Shown: positions 13,966 to 21,242 of the stretch, one piece after another
How positions within the stretch are numbered: position 1 is the first letter of the stretch
How the letters are laid out: each line of letters begins with the position of its first letter
Assembly: GCA_018818165.1 (NCBI GenBank)
Contig: JAHISP010000072.1
Location: 1 to 35,745 of the forward strand
Origin: Bacteroidota bacterium
Lineage (GTDB): Bacteria > Bacteroidota > Ignavibacteria > Ignavibacteriales > Melioribacteraceae
Length of the DNA stretch: 35,745 nucleotides
Direction of reading: 5' to 3'
Position numbers and translations under genes: made by a program
Notes under the pieces: generated by a model
Told to the model about the DNA's origin: nothing
The model's input: only the letters and a program-made list of their open reading frames with translations
Database searches by the model: none

Positions 13966-16035
13966 TTATTTCAATAATACCATTTTCTTGGTTTGTACAA
14001 AGTTGTTTGCTGTAATACGATAAAAATAAATTCCAGCAGAATAATTTGACGCATTCCAATCTGCAGTGTAGTTACCTGCACCCATTTTATTTTCTACAAG
14101 AGTTTCCATTTCTCTACCAAGCGCGTCGTAAACAACTATTTTAACACTACTAGCTTCTGGAATTGAGAAATTAATTAATGTAGATGGATTGAATGGATTA
14201 GGATAATTTTGTGACAATTTGTAGTCTGTTGGAATTTCAGAATCATCCATATTAATACCAGTTGTTCCACCAAGATCTTCAATTGCAGCTTTTAAAATTG
14301 CAATTGTAAATGCTGGATTGTGAATACCAAAACTTCTATCTTCTTCAACCCATAAATATACATAACCAGCTTTCATTATTGCAGGAGTAAGATTAGAATC
14401 AGCAGCTGTAGTAATTGAAACTACACCATCTTTTTGTGGTAATAGAGTAGCTAATTTACCCAATAAACCATGTACTTCTAACTGAAGTCCTTGTACTACT
14501 CCGTTTCCATCAAGATCTGCATTGTTATTAACATAATATTTTTTATTTGTGAAAGATTCACCAACATTGCCATGGCATTTATTACATGCGTCAACATTAT
14601 CATTACCTTCAGCATCATTCATATTAAATGAGTGACCGCCAACAAGAACAACATTGCCTTCAGCATCAACAGCAGATTCACCTGACATATGACAATCAAC
14701 ACATGAATTTCCACCAGCAACAGAGTGAGGGGAACTAGGGAATTTAATACCATAATCTGGAGCATTAACACCTAAAAGCATATCAGCTTGTGGACCATGA
14801 TGAGCACCGTAATGAGAACTTTGGTTTTTTACATCAGATGCATAAGTTGCAGCTGAACGACGACTTCTATGACATTCCATACATTGAGCACCTGTGCCAT
14901 ATTGTTCAAAAGTAATAGGAGTACCATCACCAAGTTGAGTATCAGCAAATCTTAATTGATGTAGATTTGAAGCATCGTGAGGATCATGGCAAACTGCACA
15001 CGAAATGTTAGTAGCTTTAGGACGTAAAGCCGTTTTTGCTGGTAATCCATTTGCATCAACTGGTCTACCTTCTTTAGTCCATTGAATGTATCCTGCACCA
15101 CTATGGCATGGTGAGCAACCATCTCTATCAGTGGATCCAACAAATGCACCTATAGCATGACCACCGTGGAAACCACGTCCGTCAAAATCAGTTGCATCTT
15201 CACCTGAAGCATCCCATTGTGCAGGGAATGCATGATGAGTGCCAGAATCATGACAAATTGCGCATACTTTTGAATCTAATGAAATTGATATTCTATTATC
15301 TCTAATTACAGAAAAGTGTTCACTGGATGGACCGTGGCAAGATTCACATTGAATATTTGCAAGTTTCATAGCATCTGGATAAGCTGCAGCAGTAATATCA
15401 GCTTGCCCATCAAATAAAGAATCAGGGAATACAAATGAAAAATCATCAAAACCATTGTTAACTGCATTTGCATCAAAACCAGTTGAGTGACAGCTAACAC
15501 AATTTGGGCCAAAATGATCACCCTTTAAACCGTTTAATCCTCTTGTAAGAGCAGTTGCATGACCAGTTTCTGACCATTTATCAACAACAAAATCATAATC
15601 AGCATTATTATGGCAAAGAGCACAAGTTGGAGCACCAGTTGTACTTAAGTACTTACCAGCATTAATTACAATTGTATCTGCTAAAGCACCATCTGTAAAA
15701 ATAATAACATAAGTACCTGTTACATCAGGTTTAAATATTATGGTTTCTGTATTTGTATCATTTGATCTTGTACCAAAATCGGCTACGGAACCAAATGGTT
15801 TTGTTAGCATCCAAGTTTGAGAGCCACTAAGAGCATCACTTGATGTAGCTTTAAGATAAATTTGTGTTCCAATTCCAACATTAGGTAAGCCATTATATGC
15901 AAGATCAAAAATATCGGTTGTACTAACAGCAGCATCTCTTGGCGATACACCAAAAGTTTCAACCGATATTGTTTGAGTGTATATTGTTGAAAAAGAAAGT
16001 AAAGTAATTAAAATCAATAAGAAACTTTTTCTCAT
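13966..16035 (-). CDS. T9SS-exported nonaheme cytochrome c (paralog 1)
   Basis: This 689-aa protein has a signal peptide (MRKSFLLILITLLSFSTIYT). An Ig-like N-terminal domain of about 120 residues follows, then nine CxxCH heme sites: CALCH, CVSCH, CESCH, CAICH, CSPCH, CAVCH, CMECH, CVDCH and CNKCH. A linker leads to a T9SS type A sorting domain (YKLSQNYPNPFNPSTLINFS, ending KKMVLLK). It should be loaded with heme in the periplasm and exported to the cell surface. An electron-transfer role, possibly with extracellular acceptors, is inferred. GGAGGAAATC fixes the start; the in-frame ATG 12 bp upstream contains part of that site. It is a close paralog of the next gene upstream but lacks that protein's fibronectin-like insert. 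Each gene has its own upstream element and terminator. Confidence 0.92.
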   Translation of the reverse strand: MRKSFLLILITLLSFSTIYTQTISVETFGVSPRDAAVSTTDIFDLAYNGLPNVGIGTQIYLKATSSDALSGSQTWMLTKPFGSVADFGTRSNDTNTETIIFKPDVTGTYVIIFTDGALADTIVINAGKYLSTTGAPTCALCHNNADYDFVVDKWSETGHATALTRGLNGLKGDHFGPNCVSCHSTGFDANAVNNGFDDFSFVFPDSLFDGQADITAAAYPDAMKLANIQCESCHGPSSEHFSVIRDNRISISLDSKVCAICHDSGTHHAFPAQWDASGEDATDFDGRGFHGGHAIGAFVGSTDRDGCSPCHSGAGYIQWTKEGRPVDANGLPAKTALRPKATNISCAVCHDPHDASNLHQLRFADTQLGDGTPITFEQYGTGAQCMECHRSRRSAATYASDVKNQSSHYGAHHGPQADMLLGVNAPDYGIKFPSSPHSVAGGNSCVDCHMSGESAVDAEGNVVLVGGHSFNMNDAEGNDNVDACNKCHGNVGESFTNKKYYVNNNADLDGNGVVQGLQLEVHGLLGKLATLLPQKDGVVSITTAADSNLTPAIMKAGYVYLWVEEDRSFGIHNPAFTIAILKAAIEDLGGTTGINMDDSEIPTDYKLSQNYPNPFNPSTLINFSIPEASSVKIVVYDALGREMETLVENKMGAGNYTADWNASNYSAGIYFYRITANNFVQTKKMVLLK

Positions 16036-16084
16036 GATTTCCTCCATTTAGTTTTAATAAGTTTTTATCATATGTAAATTTTAA

Positions 16085-16128
16085 TAATTGAGTAACAACA
16101 GTAAAGAAAACAATTATGAAAAAATTTT
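16085..16128 (-). promoter_or_regulatory. 44-bp element upstream of cytochrome paralog 1
   Basis: This stretch matches 42 of 44 bases at 19028-19071 upstream of the other cytochrome, while the sequence around it differs. In gene orientation it contains CTTTACTGTTGTTACTCAAT, where two TTAC blocks lie nine bases apart, a spacing like the direct half-sites of OmpR-family regulators. It lies about 50 bp upstream of the start codon. It may include the promoter. Confidence 0.6.
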
Positions 16129-16160
16129 TATAATTCATTAAAATATTATAAAAAAGAGAA

Positions 16161-16190
16161 AAAAAAAGCCCTCATGAATGAGGGCTTTTT
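16161..16190 (-). terminator. Terminator of the second cytochrome gene
   Basis: AGCCCTCAT pairs with ATGAGGGCT around a 2-base gap in the DNA, with an A-run on one side and a T-run on the other. It lies 18 bp beyond the stop of paralog 2 and separates the two cytochrome transcripts. Confidence 0.85.
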
Positions 16191-16207
16191 GGGAAAGCGT
16201 TAAAATA

Positions 16208-18955
16208 TTATTTAACTAATAACATTTTACTAACTTTTGTGAATTTACTTGTAGTCATTTGTAAGAAATAAATTCCTGACGCACGATTAGAAGCATTCCA
16301 GTTATATGTGTGATATCCAGCATTTAAGTTATCATTAACTAAAACTTCAACTTTGTTACCAACCATATCATAAATTGTAATTTGAACATCCGATGCTTCT
16401 GGAATTCCAAATTTAATTGTAGTTGATGGGTTAAATGGGTTAGGATAGTTTTGACTTAATGAATAAGCAGTAGGAATATTTTCTATATCATTAACATCAG
16501 TAATAGTTAAGTTAACTTCCAAAGAAGCTGCACTTTGATTTTTTGAGAAATCCATTGCATTAACTTTATAGAAATATGTTTTTCCACTTTCTACTTGTGA
16601 ATCGTTATAAATTGGTTCAACAGTTGTTTTTACCAAGTTTTCTGCAGATGGTATAAAACCTTGAGTTTCACTTCTGTAAACTGTAAAGTAATTGAAATCT
16701 GCATCAACTGGTTTATCCCATGTTAATACTGCTGTGTTATTATCAAGAGCAATAGCAACATTTCCAGGAACAGCTGGTGCTAGGTTATCAACTGAGAATC
16801 CTGACATAGGAGAAGTTTCAGCTTGAATACCATCTTTTGTTTTACCAAGAACCTTAAATGTTGATAAAACTGTGTCACCTTCAACAGCATTTTGAAGAGT
16901 AGGAACTACTGCAGAATATTCTAGGTATCTAATAGCAGGAACAGTAGCAACAACATCCCAAAGTTCACCATTAACATCAAGTAAATTTCCAGCTTCTAAA
17001 TTGGTTGTAATGCCTTTGAATGAAGAGAATTTACTTCTATCACGGTTAGCTGCACCAACTGGAGCTTGACGTAAAATAGTATATGATTCAACTTGATCTT
17101 TTGCAACACCATCATCAGCACCAAAAGCAGTCCAAACAACACGCACTTGGTAACCTTGATCGTTCATAATATCATCAACGCTAATCATTTTACCAGAAGT
17201 AATTGCACCATATTTCATTGATTCAATTGCAACTTTTAACATTGCAACTGTAAATGCAGGATTGTGAATACCAAAACTTCTATCTTCATCAACCCACATA
17301 TAAGAATATCCAGCTTTCATAACTGCAGGAGAGTTTGATTTGCTTGACATTATAACATTACCGTTTGCATCTTTTGGTAAGAATGCAGCAAGTTCTACCA
17401 TTAAACCACGAACTTCTTCTTGAACGCCTTCTGCAACTCCATCACCATCATGATCGGCAATACCATTAAAGAAATATTTTTTCTCTTTGAATGATGCACC
17501 AACGTCACCGTGGCAAGGAGCACATGCTTCAACATGATCTTCACCTTCAGCATTATTCATGTTAAATGAGTGACCTCCAACAAGAATAGGGTTACTATTG
17601 GCATCAACTGCAGCTTCGCCAGCCATATGACAATCAACGCAAGAATTTCCACCAAGAGCATGAGGAGAAGTTGGTAAATCGTAACCAAAATCAGGATAGT
17701 TTGCACCAATTAACATATCGGCTTGTGGTCCATGATGTGCACCATAGTGTGTACTTGCATTGTTTGGATTAGAGGCATAAGTTTTAGCTTCACGACGACT
17801 TCTATGACATTCCATACATTGAGCGCCAGTACCATATTTTTCGAAAGTAATAGGTGTGCCATCACCAAGTTGAGTGTTAGCTTGTCTTAGTTGATATAGG
17901 TTTGTAGCATCATGAGGATCATGACAAACAGCACATGAAATATTTGTAGCTTCTGGACGAACAGCAGTTGCTGCAGGTAAACCATTAGCATCTACTGGTC
18001 TTCCTTCTTTAACCCATTGAACATATCCAGCACCACTATGACATGGTGAGCAACCATTTCTATCTGTTGAGGCAACAAAAGCACCTGCAGCGTGTCCACC
18101 ATGGAAACCACGACCATCAAATTCTGTTGCATCTTCACCAGATGCATCCCATTGAGCTGGGAAAACATGGTGAGTGCCAGAATCATGACAAACAGCACAA
18201 ACTTTTGCATCTAAAGAAATATCAATTTTATTATCAGTAGTAACTGAAAAATGTTCACTAGCTGGTCCGTGGCAAGATTCACATTGAATATTTGCGCGTT
18301 CCATTGCATCTGGATAAAGAGCAGCAGTAATATCAGCTTGACCGTCAAATAAAGAATCTGGGAATACAAATGAAAAATCATCAAAACCATTGTTTGATGC
18401 ATTTTTATCATAGCCAGTTGAATGGCAGCTAACACAATTTGGTCCAAAATGATCTCCTTTAAGTCCATTTAAACCTCTTGTAAGAGCTGTCGCATGACCA
18501 GTTTCATTCCATTTTTCTGCCATACCTGAATGGCACAAAGCACAATTGCCACCACTAGCACTTAAATATGTACCAGAATTAATAGTGATAGTATCTGATA
18601 CACCACCATCAGCAAAAACAATAACATAAGTACCTTTTAGGTCTGGTTTAAATACAATTGCTACAGCATTTGTATCCAAAACTTGTTTTACTCCAAATGC
18701 AGCTGTAGAACCAAAAGGTTTTGTCACTGTCCATGTTTGTGTACCGCTTAAAGCAACACTTGAAGTAGCTTTAAGGTAAATTTGTGTTCCTCTGCCAACA
18801 TTAGCTAAGCCGTTGTAAGCTAAATCAAAAATATCTGTTGCACTAACTGCAGCATCTCTTGGCGAAACGCCATAAGTTTCAACTGATACAGTTTGAGAAT
18901 AGATTGTTGAAAAGGAAAGTAAGGCAAATAAAATCAATAAGAAACTTTTTCTCAT
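16208..18955 (-). CDS. T9SS-exported nonaheme cytochrome c with fibronectin III-like insert (paralog 2)
   Basis: This 915-aa protein has the same layout as its neighbour: signal peptide, Ig-like domain, nine heme sites (CALCH, CVSCH, CESCH, CAVCH, CSPCH, CAVCH, CMECH, CVDCH, CAPCH) and a T9SS sorting domain (YSLSQNYPNPFNPSTTIKFG, ending KMLLVK). Between the heme region and the sorting domain it adds about 230 residues with a fibronectin type III-like unit (AVPGNVAIALDNNTAVLTWD, ESGKTYFYKVNAMD). That could hold the cytochrome to other surface proteins. The heme regions of the two paralogs are nearly collinear, so a tandem duplication followed by loss or gain of the insert is likely. GGAGGAAATC marks the start. 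It is divergent from a two-component system, with 180 bp between them. Confidence 0.92.
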   Translation of the reverse strand: MRKSFLLILFALLSFSTIYSQTVSVETYGVSPRDAAVSATDIFDLAYNGLANVGRGTQIYLKATSSVALSGTQTWTVTKPFGSTAAFGVKQVLDTNAVAIVFKPDLKGTYVIVFADGGVSDTITINSGTYLSASGGNCALCHSGMAEKWNETGHATALTRGLNGLKGDHFGPNCVSCHSTGYDKNASNNGFDDFSFVFPDSLFDGQADITAALYPDAMERANIQCESCHGPASEHFSVTTDNKIDISLDAKVCAVCHDSGTHHVFPAQWDASGEDATEFDGRGFHGGHAAGAFVASTDRNGCSPCHSGAGYVQWVKEGRPVDANGLPAATAVRPEATNISCAVCHDPHDATNLYQLRQANTQLGDGTPITFEKYGTGAQCMECHRSRREAKTYASNPNNASTHYGAHHGPQADMLIGANYPDFGYDLPTSPHALGGNSCVDCHMAGEAAVDANSNPILVGGHSFNMNNAEGEDHVEACAPCHGDVGASFKEKKYFFNGIADHDGDGVAEGVQEEVRGLMVELAAFLPKDANGNVIMSSKSNSPAVMKAGYSYMWVDEDRSFGIHNPAFTVAMLKVAIESMKYGAITSGKMISVDDIMNDQGYQVRVVWTAFGADDGVAKDQVESYTILRQAPVGAANRDRSKFSSFKGITTNLEAGNLLDVNGELWDVVATVPAIRYLEYSAVVPTLQNAVEGDTVLSTFKVLGKTKDGIQAETSPMSGFSVDNLAPAVPGNVAIALDNNTAVLTWDKPVDADFNYFTVYRSETQGFIPSAENLVKTTVEPIYNDSQVESGKTYFYKVNAMDFSKNQSAASLEVNLTITDVNDIENIPTAYSLSQNYPNPFNPSTTIKFGIPEASDVQITIYDMVGNKVEVLVNDNLNAGYHTYNWNASNRASGIYFLQMTTSKFTKVSKMLLVK

Positions 18956-19027
18956 GATTTCCTCCATTTAATTGAAAATAACATTTAATTAATAAAACAA
19001 TAAGTATTTCACACTTGTAAAGTTTGC

Positions 19028-19071
19028 TAATTGAGTAACAACTGTAAAGAAAACAATAATGAAAAAATTTT
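19028..19071 (-). promoter_or_regulatory. 44-bp element upstream of cytochrome paralog 2
   Basis: Copy of the element at 16085-16128, with two differences. It lies about 73 bp upstream of the paralog 2 start and 65 bp from the divergent response-regulator start, so it could affect both. A further CTTTACA block lies just downstream in gene orientation, near 19017-19023. Confidence 0.6.
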
Positions 19072-19135
19072 CATTATTATTAAGCACTCTTTTTAGAATA
19101 TATTTTATATATTTTGTGAGCAAAAGGAAAGTAAG

Positions 19136-19804
19136 ATGAAAATACTAATTGTAGAAGACGAAAAAAAAATTGCAGAATCTTTAAGGAAGAACTTTAATGA
19201 TGAAGGATTTGAGACAATAGTTTGCTTTGATGGTTCAGAAGCACTTGAAACAATTTCTAAAGAAAAATTTGATTTAATTCTTTTGGATTGGAGATTGCCA
19301 GAAATTACAGGTATTGAAGTTTGTAAACGAATTAGAAATGCAAATAATAGAACACCGGTAATATTATTGACCGCTCTTTCAAATATCTCTAATAAAGTTG
19401 AAGCTCTAAATTGTGGGGCTGATGATTATATAACTAAACCGTTTTCTTTTGAAGAAGTTTTAGCCAGGGTTAATGCTATTATTAGAAGATATAAATTTTT
19501 GAATAATATCATCGAATTTGAAAATATGTCGCTTAATCTTATTACACACACACTTGAAACAAAAACTGAATCAATTAAACTTCCAGAAATGGAGTTTGAA
19601 TTACTCAAGTATTTTTTGGAAAACAAGGATAGAATAGTATCTAGAGAAATTCTTTGCGAAGAAGTTTGGAAACTTAAATATACACCAACCACAAATGTTG
19701 TTGAAGTTACAGTTAAAAATCTTAGAAAAAAATTAGAAGAATACTCCGACAATAAATTTATAAAATCAGTTTATGGAGAAGGGTATTTATTTATCTCTAA
19801 TTAA
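19136..19804 (+). CDS. OmpR/PhoB-type response regulator
   Basis: The 222-aa protein has an N-terminal receiver domain. Its acidic pocket is EDE at residues 7-9, the phospho-acceptor is Asp51 in LILLDWRLPE, the switch threonine is in VILLTA and the conserved lysine is in DDYITKPF. A C-terminal winged-helix DNA-binding domain follows (EMEFELLKYFLENKDRIVSR, then NVVEVTVKNLRKKLE and VYGEGYLF). It is the transcriptional half of a two-component pair; the kinase gene follows after two bases. Its divergent placement opposite the cytochrome genes makes them its likely targets, though no binding data exist. Confidence 0.95.
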   Translation: MKILIVEDEKKIAESLRKNFNDEGFETIVCFDGSEALETISKEKFDLILLDWRLPEITGIEVCKRIRNANNRTPVILLTALSNISNKVEALNCGADDYITKPFSFEEVLARVNAIIRRYKFLNNIIEFENMSLNLITHTLETKTESIKLPEMEFELLKYFLENKDRIVSREILCEEVWKLKYTPTTNVVEVTVKNLRKKLEEYSDNKFIKSVYGEGYLFISN

Positions 19805-19806
19805 TT

Positions 19807-21204
19807 ATGAAAAAACCATTAATTACAAAAAGTGTTAGAAATAACGCCGCTTTTCTTACCCTTTTATTATTTATTGGCTATTTAATTTTTAGTTTTTTTT
19901 CAGTTATTCAGATAAATTATTATTTTACCGATAATATTGATACAAGATTGAAGCACGAAATTGTGCATATAGAATATAATTTAGAAATTTTAGATAATGT
20001 AATTATTATTCGTTCGGATAAAGAGTTTCAAGAATATGATATGCTGCACGAAACGGACAACTCATTTTATCTTCAAATCTATAACACAAAAGGTGAATTA
20101 TATTTTCAAAGTAAAAACTTAAAATTATTCCCTGGCATGCCAACTCCAATTAGAAATTTTGAAGAAGAGTTTTTATTACTAGATGAAAAAGTTAATTATA
20201 AGGGTTTAAGAGTTTGTTATTCAAAAGTCTATTTTGGAGATGAAATAGTAGGTTATATTCAACTAGCAACTCCTAAAACTTCAGCAAATAGTGCTATTGA
20301 TGATATTATTGCATTTAATTTGTGGACGCTACCTTTAGCTTTTATTCTTTTTGTTATTGTAAGCTTAATTTTTGTTAAACGATCACTCAACCCAATAAAT
20401 AAAATTATTGCTATTTCTCAAGAAATAACGGCTACAAATTTAAGTAAGCGAATTAACTATGAGGCGGATTCTGATGATGAATTGGGAAGATTGAAATTTA
20501 CACTTAATGATTTGTTTGATAGACTTGAATTTCAAATAAATCAAATATCACAATTTTCTGATAATGCATCTCATCAACTAATGACTCCTTTAACAGCAAT
20601 TAGTACAGAGCTAGAATATATGCTTAAAAAAGAGCATTCGTCTGATGAGTATCGAGACACTCTTAAAAATGTTGAAGAACAAACAAAAGAAATGGTTAAA
20701 ATAGTTAAAACACTTTTAATTCTTGCAAAGGATTGTTCTATTTGTACAGATAGCAGAAGTGTTTTTAGTCTTTCACATTTACTTAAAAACGAAATAAAAG
20801 AAGCTTTTAAAAATAATAAAGTGACAATAAGCGTTGATGAAAACATTTATCTAAAAGGCGAAGCCGATTATTTCAAAATGGTTCTTGAGAACTTAATTAA
20901 TAATGCTATTAAATATTCATCAGAAAATGATGAAGTAAGAGTCATAGTAAAAGAGGAATTAGATAATACTATTATATCAGTTTATGATAATGGAATTGGT
21001 ATTCCTGATTCTGAAAAAACTGTTGTATTTGAACGGTTTTACAGAGGTGAAAAAGTTGAAAGCACTGGAATTAAAGGTCACGGCTTAGGTTTGAACTTAG
21101 CGAGCAATATTGTAACGAAAATGGGTGGTAAAATACTGATACGTGATAATGAAGAAAAAGGAACAATTTTTATTTTAGAAATGCCGAAACTAGTATTAGA
21201 ATAA
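19807..21204 (+). CDS. Sensor histidine kinase of the cytochrome-linked two-component system
   Basis: This 465-aa kinase has a first membrane helix at about 14-36, a periplasmic sensor of about 130 residues and a second helix at about 171-192. HAMP is at 193-245. The phospho-acceptor is His256 in SDNASHQLMTPL, where Gln and Met replace the usual Glu and Arg. The ATPase domain shows ENLINNAIKYSS, YDNGIGIP, FERFYRG and GHGLGLNLA. A CSIC pair (Cys310 and Cys313) sits just after the dimerisation helices, an unusual place that could sense redox state; this is a guess. The signal is unknown. The gene is two bases after the response regulator and ends in a bidirectional terminator. Confidence 0.93.
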   Translation: MKKPLITKSVRNNAAFLTLLLFIGYLIFSFFSVIQINYYFTDNIDTRLKHEIVHIEYNLEILDNVIIIRSDKEFQEYDMLHETDNSFYLQIYNTKGELYFQSKNLKLFPGMPTPIRNFEEEFLLLDEKVNYKGLRVCYSKVYFGDEIVGYIQLATPKTSANSAIDDIIAFNLWTLPLAFILFVIVSLIFVKRSLNPINKIIAISQEITATNLSKRINYEADSDDELGRLKFTLNDLFDRLEFQINQISQFSDNASHQLMTPLTAISTELEYMLKKEHSSDEYRDTLKNVEEQTKEMVKIVKTLLILAKDCSICTDSRSVFSLSHLLKNEIKEAFKNNKVTISVDENIYLKGEADYFKMVLENLINNAIKYSSENDEVRVIVKEELDNTIISVYDNGIGIPDSEKTVVFERFYRGEKVESTGIKGHGLGLNLASNIVTKMGGKILIRDNEEKGTIFILEMPKLVLE

Positions 21205-21237
21205 AAAAAAGGGATTGTATTTACAATCCCTTTTTTT
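21204..21237. terminator. Bidirectional terminator between kinase and ccmF
   Basis: AAAAAAAGGGATTGT pairs perfectly with ACAATCCCTTTTTTT around a 4-base loop, between two convergent genes. A/T runs on both sides make it work in both directions. Confidence 0.9.
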
Positions 21238-21242
21238 ATAAA

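Noticed and set aside
19426-19752. 108-codon minus-strand frame
   Set aside because: Fully antisense to the response regulator and rich in Ser/Leu runs expected from reverse translation of its codons.
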